Assembly: GCA_965662355.1 (NCBI GenBank)
Contig: CBFIHP010000011.1
Coordinates: 62,001 to 126,000, forward strand
Reading direction: 5' to 3'
DNA length: 64,000 nt
DNA from: GCA-2683825 sp965662355
GTDB taxonomy: Bacteria > Planctomycetota > UBA1135 > GCA-002686595
The notes beneath the pieces were generated by a model, which made no database searches, was not told the DNA's origin, and worked only from the letters and a program-made list of their open reading frames with translations. The stretch's first letter is position 1. Each line of letters starts with the position of its first letter. Position numbers and translations under genes: made by a program. Below, in pieces: positions 43,048-50,537 of this stretch.

Positions 43048-43751
43048 AGACGGGAAACAATCCGAGCGCCCGCGAGACCATCCTCGCGAGCATTCGACAC
43101 AGCCTGCGCAACACGGACCCCGCGCCGCGGACGAAGACACTTGCGCCCAAAGCGACCGGAAGGCCGGGGGAGACGTTCGCAAAGGCCGAGCTCGCGTACG
43201 GCTTTTGCTCATCCTTGCAAGCTGTCGGCGGTCAGGTCCATCGTACTTCGACGTGCGAGGAGGCGCGCGCCTGCGTGCTCCAACTCGTACGCACGGCCGC
43301 TGCGAAGAACGTGTTCTCCTCGAACACGCCACGTCTACGCGATTGGCTCGCCGACGAACCCGTGGCCGTCACCGTTCCCGGCGATGACCGCTCGCGCATG
43401 CTCGAAGCCGAAGTAGGAATCACCGAAGCCCAGTTCGGAATTGCCGAAACAGGCACGATCGTGCTCACCTCGGACCGCGAAGAGCACCGCTTGGCCTCCC
43501 TGCTACCAAGAACTCACATAGCCCTGCTCTTCGAGCACGATCTCGTCGCCGGGCTGGGCGAGGCCCTGCTGAAACTCCAGAGCGAGGGCATTCCCCCCGT
43601 CGTGACCTTCATCACGGGCCCCTCCCGCACCGGAGACATCGAGCTGACCCTGGTCGTCGGCGTCCACGGCCCCGAAATCCTGCACGTCGTGCTCGTCGGC
43701 GATTCGTCTCCCGCGGCACAACCCGGGAAGCCCAACACTATGGGCTATTGA
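43044..43751 (+). CDS. lutC: Lactate utilization protein C, LUD domain
   Basis: The protein has 235 residues from the ATG at 43044, which overlaps the lutB stop; an upstream in-frame ATG at 42966 lies inside lutB and is less likely. The LUD-domain signature GITEAQFGIAETGTIVLTS and the closing GPSRTGDIELTLVVGVHGP are typical of LutC/YkgG. It completes the LutABC set for lactate-type oxidation. The 3' end overlaps the convergent secreted-protein gene by seven bases (43745-43751). Confidence 0.92.
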   Translation: MKTGNNPSARETILASIRHSLRNTDPAPRTKTLAPKATGRPGETFAKAELAYGFCSSLQAVGGQVHRTSTCEEARACVLQLVRTAAAKNVFSSNTPRLRDWLADEPVAVTVPGDDRSRMLEAEVGITEAQFGIAETGTIVLTSDREEHRLASLLPRTHIALLFEHDLVAGLGEALLKLQSEGIPPVVTFITGPSRTGDIELTLVVGVHGPEILHVVLVGDSSPAAQPGKPNTMGY

Positions 43752-46700
43752 TAGACCAGTGCCATGCTTCGCAGGGTCGAAGTAGCACCTGTCTCGATGT
43801 CGTTCGTGAAACTCAAACGCACCTGGATATAGCGGGCACCGTCGAGTGAGGACAGGTCCGCCGTCCAGGTTTTCGCCCCCCTATGGAAGAGCACATCGCC
43901 TGTAGGAATGTCCCCGTACGGGTCCATTTCGCCCGCGTCGAACGGAGTGCCACCCGCTGCAGAGGTGAAGCCATCGGCACCACGGAAGTGCGCCACGACA
44001 CGGGCTGCATGGGGCTCGGAAGCATCGAGGAGGAGGGCCGTGAACATGGGCGAGGCCAGCTGTGTGTCGATCCACACGGAGTGGGCACGGGACACCTTCG
44101 TGACGGTGCTGAGCTGTCCGAGATAGAAGGTGTTGTCCGCGGACATCGTCGGCAAACCGGGTGGAGTCGAGAACGGGTTGAAACCTCCGCTGGGAACATC
44201 CTCGAGGTCGGGATCGACCGTCATGGGCAGACCGCCAACCCCGATTCCGCCGCCGGAAAAGGCACGGAAGTTCGGACGCGCCGAGGTATTGATCGCCAGG
44301 GATACGTCGAAACGGTTCAGACCGATCGCCGTGTTCGAGGGGAAGGTCCTAAACTCCATCAAGAGCGGCAAACCGATCGAAGGGACTTGCTCTGCACCGG
44401 CGTACGAGCCTTCCTCTTCCTCCAGGAACAAGGGCGGGCCGACCTCGATGCCCATGGGCACGCCGAGCCCATCGCCACCGCCCTCGGCCAAGACAGCTGT
44501 GTCACGCCAGGTGAATGTGTTGCTCGTGCCGAGGGCGTTGAGCGGATAGGGCATCAGGAGCGTGCCGCTTGAAGAGCTGGTCAGATCCAGGGGATCGACC
44601 ACGTAGCCTAGTGCCCGCGGGTGGACAACCTCCTGTGGACTGCTCGGATCCGAAAGGACGTTGGCCGCGAATGGATTCGGGGCTCCGAAGAGGCCGGACG
44701 CGGGCACCTTCGGAAGGAGGGTCGCGTCGACATCCTCGTCCGGCAAGCGGCCTGCATGGGAGAGCAGAATCTCGAATTCCTGGTAGAAGTCCGCCACGAC
44801 CAAGCCACCGAGAGGCGCCCAATGCAGCCCCTCGACATCCAGGTTGTGTTTGCTTTCGTCCAGCAGCTGGAAGCCAGCATCCGCATAGCGCCAGAGTGTC
44901 TGCAGCTTGCTGCCAAGTGGCACGAGGGGTGCGTTAAGGCCCGGCGGGAAGGGGATCATTAACGATGGCACGGGGTTCGATCGATCGACCGAAAATTCGC
45001 TGCGAGTCACCGGGCGCGGGAAGAGCCTCTCGTCGACGAGGTCGTAGAATATCTGACCGCGCATGTCCGCCCCGAGCGGCTCCAGCTCGTCGGTCGAACC
45101 GAAGCGCAGCACGACACCTCTGGATATCTGCGTCGGGGCCTCTGGATCCAGGGTGAAATCGAGGGCAGCGGGAAGAACCACAGGGGCATTGCCAGCTAGA
45201 TCCGTCAATTCGGAGATCACCTCGACATGGAAGCGCTCGGCAACGCCCTGGGTGTGGGAAAAGGGAAGCACCGGAACGAAGGCCAGGCCGGCGGCACTTG
45301 CATCCTGCAGGATTGCGCCCGGTACGATGTTGCGTGGGGTAGGTTCGACACCCGCAGGGCCTTCGACAACGCGCAGGCTGTCGTACACGTTGAGCGTAGC
45401 AACTTCCATGGCCTCGCTGAGGCGCACCTGGACACTCGAGTTCGGATCCACGCCGCTGGAAGGTGCGACATCAGGCTCGGGTGTAAAGCGCACCCAGCAG
45501 CTAGGGGCGAGCGCCGTGCTCGAGCGATAGAGCGTCACGAAGGTGGAGGGCCCCAGGAGCAGAGCTGCAGCGACGGTATCGTCCCCGCTTGCCGCGACCC
45601 GCACTCCGCTGACGTGTCCCGACACGTCCGGTCCTGTGCCGGGCTCGAGCACCTCCACGAAGCCGCCGCCAAAGGTCAAGACATCCCCGGAAATCGGAGC
45701 CGTCGCACAGGTCGACAGGAACTGAAAGTCCACCAGGAAGATCCGACCGCTGGTGTCCCCGGGTTCGGGGAGTGCCGCCCCGATGATGGCCGGAAACTCT
45801 CCCAGGAGCTTGGGTGGTGCCGTGTCGGCCAGGAAGCCACGATTGATGTCGCTGGGGTTGCCCGAGCGCATGCCGCGCACGACAGGCTGCGTGGGACTCG
45901 CAAGATCGACCGGCCCGTTCTCCGTTGTGCTGAGAGGGGTTCCGATGAGGTTTTGAAGTCGCGAGAACTGCCCCGAAGCGAAATCGAGCTCTGTCGGGAA
46001 GCGCACGGAAACGTTGGCGTCCGTGCCCGCGCTGTCGCTCGCCGGCAGTCCAATGGGATTCAGGGGGAACGGACTCGGGTCACGGGATTCAAGCTCGGAC
46101 ACTGTGAAGTCGATCACGATCCGCGTGGGGTGGAACTGGTTTTGCGCGTCCACGCCCCCGTGGTTTCGATCGTAGAGAACCCGCGCCGGAAACGGGGCCA
46201 GCGGCGGCGTCCCCGCGCGCACACGCACGTTGTCGAACAGGTTTGCGGTCGCCGCCCGCGAATCGTCGAGCAGGTCGTCGAAATAGCACACCAGGGCAGC
46301 GTTTCTGGCGACCGTCGAGAAGGGCGGCGGATCCGTGCCGTCGTCCGCCTTGGGAACGATGAGGTTCTCCACGACCTCGGCCGAACGAACGAGGCGAAGG
46401 AACTCCGGATCCGTCTCCTGGCGCTGAATGATGAGGCGTTGAACCTCTCCGATTCGACTCTGGAAAAGGAGGTAGTCCACTCCGTTGCTCGCGATCGTCT
46501 CGCGGATCACGAAGTCCTCGAAGACGGGGATTGGGTCGACATCCCCGAGGGCGTCGATGGCGTGGACGTCGACGAGACGGCCCCAACGCAGGGCCAGGAG
46601 ATGTAGCTCTCGAGCCTCGCCCCTGAAGTTCGCGTCCGGCAGGAACTCCCGATCCCGATGGGCGCCCCGGGGGTTGCCTGCAGGGGGGCTCGCTCCTCCG

Positions 46701-46822
46701 ACAACGGGGTCCTGGGCCGCGGTCAGCGTGGCGGCCCCGAGCAAAGAAAGGCCTGCGAGAAGGATCGCTCGCAAGCCTAGAACACTTTTGCGAACGGGGT
46801 GGAACGAGGGCAGCATCGGCAT
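43745..46822 (-). CDS. Large secreted protein of unknown function with Ig-like segments
   Basis: The 1025-residue protein starts at the ATG at 46822 with AAAGGAG nine bases upstream, and has a signal peptide (AILLAGLSLLGAATLTAAQ). The N-terminal third (residues about 50-200) has mixed helices and a repeated ..RVLYDRNHGGVDAQNQFHPTR.. type region. The middle has Ig-like or cadherin-like strands (for example DPNSSVQVRLSEAMEVATLNVYDSL and HVEVISELTDLAGNAPVV, as in bacterial Ig-like Big_5 domains). The C-terminus ends in a strand-rich domain (ARYIQVRLSFTNDIETGA). No enzyme motif is evident. It is probably an extracellular structural or binding protein. It is convergent with lutC. Confidence 0.8.
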   Translation of the reverse strand: MPMLPSFHPVRKSVLGLRAILLAGLSLLGAATLTAAQDPVVGGASPPAGNPRGAHRDREFLPDANFRGEARELHLLALRWGRLVDVHAIDALGDVDPIPVFEDFVIRETIASNGVDYLLFQSRIGEVQRLIIQRQETDPEFLRLVRSAEVVENLIVPKADDGTDPPPFSTVARNAALVCYFDDLLDDSRAATANLFDNVRVRAGTPPLAPFPARVLYDRNHGGVDAQNQFHPTRIVIDFTVSELESRDPSPFPLNPIGLPASDSAGTDANVSVRFPTELDFASGQFSRLQNLIGTPLSTTENGPVDLASPTQPVVRGMRSGNPSDINRGFLADTAPPKLLGEFPAIIGAALPEPGDTSGRIFLVDFQFLSTCATAPISGDVLTFGGGFVEVLEPGTGPDVSGHVSGVRVAASGDDTVAAALLLGPSTFVTLYRSSTALAPSCWVRFTPEPDVAPSSGVDPNSSVQVRLSEAMEVATLNVYDSLRVVEGPAGVEPTPRNIVPGAILQDASAAGLAFVPVLPFSHTQGVAERFHVEVISELTDLAGNAPVVLPAALDFTLDPEAPTQISRGVVLRFGSTDELEPLGADMRGQIFYDLVDERLFPRPVTRSEFSVDRSNPVPSLMIPFPPGLNAPLVPLGSKLQTLWRYADAGFQLLDESKHNLDVEGLHWAPLGGLVVADFYQEFEILLSHAGRLPDEDVDATLLPKVPASGLFGAPNPFAANVLSDPSSPQEVVHPRALGYVVDPLDLTSSSSGTLLMPYPLNALGTSNTFTWRDTAVLAEGGGDGLGVPMGIEVGPPLFLEEEEGSYAGAEQVPSIGLPLLMEFRTFPSNTAIGLNRFDVSLAINTSARPNFRAFSGGGIGVGGLPMTVDPDLEDVPSGGFNPFSTPPGLPTMSADNTFYLGQLSTVTKVSRAHSVWIDTQLASPMFTALLLDASEPHAARVVAHFRGADGFTSAAGGTPFDAGEMDPYGDIPTGDVLFHRGAKTWTADLSSLDGARYIQVRLSFTNDIETGATSTLRSMALVYQ

Positions 46823-47125
46823 GTCTGTGAATCTCCTTTGCCCCCTGTTAGCACAGCCGCTCCACTGTGGTCACACATGCAGGTGACGGCGATTCTCTGG
46901 CTTCCCTGCAGTGCCACGCGAGCTGCGCGATCCTGATCCGCCACAGGCCCGGTTCCCGGGCGCCCAGAAATTCGCAATTGGACGGAAAGCTTTTCAGTCC
47001 GGGCTTTTCGTGATCGCCCTATGGTCCGGGCCTCCAAATGCCGAGTACGAGCGTAAGCACGGCCTGTGCACGAGTTTGCGCAAGCCCCGTCGATCTCCTA
47101 TCCGTCGCAGGAGCTGGTCCCCACC
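46823..47125. other. 303-base divergent intergenic region
   Basis: It separates the secreted-protein gene (minus) from the lipoprotein gene (plus), so it must hold two promoters. Visible are AAAGGAG for the minus gene and an imperfect palindrome at 46980-47000 (GGAC/GTCC arms continuing into GAAA/TTTC, eight pairs and one mismatch). TATGGT at 47020-47025 could be a -10 box for the plus gene; no matching -35 is seen. No small coding frame is supportable. Confidence 0.45.
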
Positions 47126-47950
47126 ATGCAGGGCTCTCATTACCCGCATTCCAACGTTCGTTCCCTTCTGGCCCTCGCCGTTACCGTGCTGGTAGCTGCC
47201 TGCTCGAGCACGCATACGTCAAAGGTCAGCACAATGCCGACCATCGTGGTCGAGCAAGAAGAGGCACCCAAGGTCGAGCTGCAGACTGCGAACACGGCTC
47301 TGGGCGACATACGTGTGCCGAGTGACCGCACCGTCGAGCTGAACCCCTGGTCCGCCGAGGGGCTCTGGGTCGGTGCTCGTTTCACGGAAACGGGCCAGCT
47401 CGGGCACTTCGACGGAGACGTTGCGGTCTTCCGTCCGACCGATGCGGTCATCATCCCGGACCTGGACACGGAGGAGGGCTTCGGCTTCTCGATCAGCTAT
47501 CGCTGGAAGAGCTGGGAAGCCCTGCTGACCTACGACAAGACCGAATACGACGGCGATTTCACGGGTTCGGCACTCTCCCACGACACCGACATCGAGAACC
47601 TCGACCTGAACCTGCGCAAGTACTACTTGGTCGAGACGCCGATTCAACCCTTCGTCATCGCCGGCCTGGGCTGGAGTCGCGCGGAAATCGAGAACGGCTC
47701 GACCGACAGCGGTTTGAACTTCATCGTGGTGCAGGACGCCGAGCTCGAGAACGGCATCAACATCAACCTCGGTGGCGGACTCGCGTTCTATCCCCTACCC
47801 TGGATTTCGGTCTACGCCCAGGCCATGTATCGCTTCGTCGAGTACCAGACGACCCAGGGCATCGACGGCTCCGTCAACAGCATGGTCGATGGAGACAACT
47901 GGACCATCGCGGTGGGCGCGTCCATCCGGCTCTTGCCGGGGCGTAACTAG
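47126..47950 (+). CDS. Outer-membrane-type lipoprotein, probable beta-barrel
   Basis: The protein has 274 residues from the ATG at 47126, with AGGAG upstream; a GTG at 47066 would place 20 polar residues before the signal and is not favoured. The leader ends VTVLVAACSS, a good lipobox (Cys26). The mature part has alternating strands such as GLWVGARFTETGQ, GFGFSISYRWKSWEALLTYDKTEYDG and YLVETPIQPFVIAGLGWSRAEI, ending WTIAVGASIRLLPGRN, like small outer-membrane beta-barrels of the OmpW/OmpA-barrel type. It has the same general design as the protein at 24664-25431, though similarity is low. Function unknown. Confidence 0.78.
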   Translation: MQGSHYPHSNVRSLLALAVTVLVAACSSTHTSKVSTMPTIVVEQEEAPKVELQTANTALGDIRVPSDRTVELNPWSAEGLWVGARFTETGQLGHFDGDVAVFRPTDAVIIPDLDTEEGFGFSISYRWKSWEALLTYDKTEYDGDFTGSALSHDTDIENLDLNLRKYYLVETPIQPFVIAGLGWSRAEIENGSTDSGLNFIVVQDAELENGININLGGGLAFYPLPWISVYAQAMYRFVEYQTTQGIDGSVNSMVDGDNWTIAVGASIRLLPGRN

Positions 47951-47988
47951 CGTTCGGGACCCCGACGTCGCCCTAGCCACGCGCTACA

Positions 47989-49815
47989 TCAGGGCTCGCG
48001 CTGCGGGGATCCTCTGTAGATCGCGGCGGCCTTCGGCAGGCCTTCATCCAGGTAGGGCTCGTCGACGGGAAGCGTGAGCTCTTCGTCCATCCCCCCCCAG
48101 ATCCCGAATCCGACCGAGATCCCCGTATCGGGTTCCTGCTCGGTCAGGAAGCTATACCAGTGGACCAGGTCCACGCCGGATTCGATCATGGTCGGAACCA
48201 GGTGATCGACGTAGGCGTAGTAGAGGTCCGGATGGCTCTGGGCGGCCAGGGCCATTGGGCGCCAGGGCGACAGGCCAGCCAGAAAGGACTGTCCCGCTTC
48301 GTAGAGCTCGAGGCGCGGCGCGGATCCATCGGGGTTCACGTACCCATCGGCTACGTTGCGATGGGCACTCAGCGCTTCCCCCAGGGACACGATGGTCTGC
48401 ATGGAAGCGCTGATCAGCTCCGGCACCGTGGGGCAATTGGGACAGTCCTGGGCCACGGCATCCAGCAACCACTGATCGACGATTTCCGTGGGTGGTGAGA
48501 AGTAGGCCGCCGGACCGATCGCATCGACACGCGTACCCGCAGGAAGAGCATCGAGGATGGCCTGGACGAAGCCAGGATTGGCGATGAAGCCGCCGACGTA
48601 ATGGCGCACACGAGAAGCACCACCCCCGCTGAACACCGCGTCGGCCATGTTCCACAGGAGCATGATCTCCCGGGCGATCAGCGCGTGAAGGGTGAGGCCG
48701 AGATCGCGAGCCTCGTCCTGGAACCAGGTGTTCGAAGGGCTCGAGATGTTCCAGATCTCGTTCGAGAGCTCGATCGTGAGACTCAAGGCCTCGTCCAGCC
48801 CCGCGAACGCTTGGCCACCGTTGAGACCGGCGATAGCCGAAGATCCGAAGCGAATGCGTCGAAGAGCGTCCAGGACGAACAGGTCGTACATGGACTGCGT
48901 GATCCCCGTTCGATGCGGCACCTGGAAGTGCAGATCGGTTCCGAGGAGATTGCACAGCGCAACTTGAAACTCCACGCAGACTCCACGTCGCGTTCCCTGG
49001 CTGGGGCTCGTTGGTAGGATCCTGCCGGCGAAGTCGAAGTCAAAGGCCGCGGTCGCATCTAGAGCGCCATAGGAGTTGATGCGATTCCAGTCGAGCGGAC
49101 GCCACGAATGTGGTCCTTCGCCGCGGTTCATCGCCATCAGCTTGTCGATGTAGGGTTGCCAGAACAGGGGTCGCGTGGATTCGGTCCCCGGCAACCACAC
49201 ATGCACGTTGCGCACGGGATCCAGGGGATCGGAAGCCAGGCTTGCAAAGGCGAGGTTGGCGTTGCCATCCTCGGCCGTCGGATCCACGAAGAACTCGGTC
49301 CAGCGCTCGGTGCGCATGCCTTCACCGGTGATCGCGGTCCCGATGAGACGGCAATCCCCTTCGCCTTCCCAGGTCAACACGTAGGGCTCGCTGCGGCCAT
49401 CGGGGATCGTGCCCGCCATGGCGGAAAAGAGCAGGGCACCCGCCCCTTCGCCGGGCGGCAGCGCAGAAAGATCCGGCCAACCGGCACCCACCAGAGGCGG
49501 GAAAGCACTCAACGAAAGAACCGGAGCCAGCTCGGGCGTCAAGGCACCGCCGCGTACGACGACGAACTCCGAAGCACGGGTCATCGCATCCGCGAAGACG
49601 ATCGAGCGGGCTGTCCAGTTCAGGAAACTCGGGTTCATCCCGTAGTCCAGGGCGTACTCGGGATCGCCGGGGGCCGGGGGATCCGGGGGATCCGGAGGAT
49701 CGGGGGGATCCACTACCGGTACGTCTGGCGCAGTACCACCGCCGGAGCAGGCAGTGACCCAGGGAAGAACAAGCAACGCGGCGAAGGCCGCGGGAAAGAA
49801 CAAGCGAGGGAACAT
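47989..49815 (-). CDS. Lipoprotein with putative clan-A-like glycoside hydrolase domain
   Basis: The 608-residue protein has a lipobox VTAC (Cys23) followed by a (PPD)4 linker. The main domain starts with YGMNPSFLNWTARSIVFADAMTRAS. LTIELSNEIWN (Glu353) resembles the Asn-Glu acid/base motif of (beta/alpha)8 glycosidases, and LELYEAGQSF (Glu506) is placed like the second catalytic Glu. Proteins with this sort of E.SNEIWN...YE.GQ pattern are often annotated as cellulose-binding or glycosyl-hydrolase-like. Activity is inference. It could act on polysaccharide at the cell surface. The gene is convergent with the barrel lipoprotein gene. A C8 run (48091-48098) lies in the codons for WGGM. No strong ribosome site is seen. 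Confidence 0.75.
   Translation of the reverse strand: MFPRLFFPAAFAALLVLPWVTACSGGGTAPDVPVVDPPDPPDPPDPPAPGDPEYALDYGMNPSFLNWTARSIVFADAMTRASEFVVVRGGALTPELAPVLSLSAFPPLVGAGWPDLSALPPGEGAGALLFSAMAGTIPDGRSEPYVLTWEGEGDCRLIGTAITGEGMRTERWTEFFVDPTAEDGNANLAFASLASDPLDPVRNVHVWLPGTESTRPLFWQPYIDKLMAMNRGEGPHSWRPLDWNRINSYGALDATAAFDFDFAGRILPTSPSQGTRRGVCVEFQVALCNLLGTDLHFQVPHRTGITQSMYDLFVLDALRRIRFGSSAIAGLNGGQAFAGLDEALSLTIELSNEIWNISSPSNTWFQDEARDLGLTLHALIAREIMLLWNMADAVFSGGGASRVRHYVGGFIANPGFVQAILDALPAGTRVDAIGPAAYFSPPTEIVDQWLLDAVAQDCPNCPTVPELISASMQTIVSLGEALSAHRNVADGYVNPDGSAPRLELYEAGQSFLAGLSPWRPMALAAQSHPDLYYAYVDHLVPTMIESGVDLVHWYSFLTEQEPDTGISVGFGIWGGMDEELTLPVDEPYLDEGLPKAAAIYRGSPQREP
49676..49711. repeat. Four 9-base direct repeats coding a (PPD) linker
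   Basis: Units GGGGGATCC, GGGGGATCC, GGAGGATCG and GGGGGATCC lie head to tail. On the minus strand they code the Pro-Pro-Asp linker after the lipobox of the glycoside-hydrolase-like gene. Such a short repeat can vary in number by slippage without breaking the frame. Confidence 0.8.
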
Positions 49816-49964
49816 CGGACTCTGGAAGCCTACCCCTCTTTGTACCCCCTGCCCGCGGGATCAAACCTGGCCCAGGGAGAACCACGTGCCTTGCCGGGAC
49901 GTACGCACGGCTTTCCAGGTGACCAGGGAAAGACCTTCTTGATTCCCTACACTCACGCGAAGCC

Positions 49965-49970
49965 AAGGAG
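49965..49970 (+). promoter_or_regulatory. Shine-Dalgarno AAGGAG ahead of a non-canonical ATC start
   Basis: AAGGAG is followed by a 6-base spacer and ATC at 49977. No ATG, GTG or TTG occurs in this frame between the upstream stop codon (49920-49922) and the GTG at 50022. TACACT at 49948-49953 would be a -10 box placing the transcript start just before this site. Confidence 0.55.
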
Positions 49971-49976
49971 TTCCAC

Positions 49977-50489
49977 ATCGACACCCCCGCCCTCATCCGC
50001 CGTCTCGAGAAGTTCCCCCCCGTGCTCGTCTCCGTAATCGAGAATGCCACCGACGAGGAGACGCGCTGGCGACCGAGCAAGGAGACCTGGTCGATGGCCC
50101 AGATACTCGGGCACATGCTCGACGAAGAACGCGACGACTTTCGGACCCGTCTACAATCGACACTGAATGATCCAGAGGCTCGCTGGGCGCCGATCTACCC
50201 CGAGGCGCGGGTCCAAGAGCGTCGGCATCAGGAAGCGTCCGTGGATCGGCTCCTGAAGGATTGGAAGAGCGAGCGTCGGGCGTCGTTGCAATGGCTGGGG
50301 CAGCTCGGGGAAGCGGCATGGCACAACACCTACGCGCACCCTGAGCTGGGCAACCTACGGGCCGGCGACATCCTCTTGTCGTGGGTCAACCATGATCACC
50401 TGCACCTGAGACAGATCACGCAGCGTCTTTATCAGATCGCCTTGAAGGACGGGGCGCCTTTTGAGTGTGCCTACGCGGGGCCTTGGTAG
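49977..50489 (+). CDS. DinB-fold (DinB_2-like) metal-binding protein, probable ATC start
   Basis: The protein has 170 residues if it starts at ATC 49977, or 155 from GTG 50022. The shorter form would lose most of the first helix (DTPALIRRLEKFPP), which the fold needs. DinB four-helix-bundle features are WSMAQILGHMLDEERDDFR with the first His, and WVNHDHLHLRQITQRL with the H..xxxH pair; together these are the usual three His metal ligands. Many family members are thiol-dependent transferases or of unknown function. Cytosolic, no leader. It is convergent with the TPR protein gene. The ATC start could also be an assembly error of ATG. Confidence 0.8.
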   Translation: MDTPALIRRLEKFPPVLVSVIENATDEETRWRPSKETWSMAQILGHMLDEERDDFRTRLQSTLNDPEARWAPIYPEARVQERRHQEASVDRLLKDWKSERRASLQWLGQLGEAAWHNTYAHPELGNLRAGDILLSWVNHDHLHLRQITQRLYQIALKDGAPFECAYAGPW

Positions 50490-50532
50490 GGACAGACACA
50501 GGACGACTGTTCCCATTTCGGATCCTACCAGG
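50482..50532. terminator. Candidate bidirectional terminator between convergent genes
   Basis: Two nested structures are possible. CTTGGTAGG (50482-50490) pairs with CCTACCAGG (50524-50532) over nine positions with one wobble. GGGACAG (50489-50495) pairs with CTGTTCCC (50507-50514) with one bulged T, followed by ATTT. It lies in the 48-base gap between the DinB-fold gene and the minus-strand TPR gene. The T-runs are short, so confidence is modest. Confidence 0.4.
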
Positions 50533-50537
50533 GCTGC

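Noticed and set aside
43781..43801. DIETGAT motif near the C-terminus of the large secreted protein as an ApbE flavinylation site
   Set aside because: It matches D-x-x-T-G-A-T, but lies in a beta-strand ending typical of this kind of secreted protein and there is no FMN-binding domain around it; the gene is also about 13 kb from apbE.
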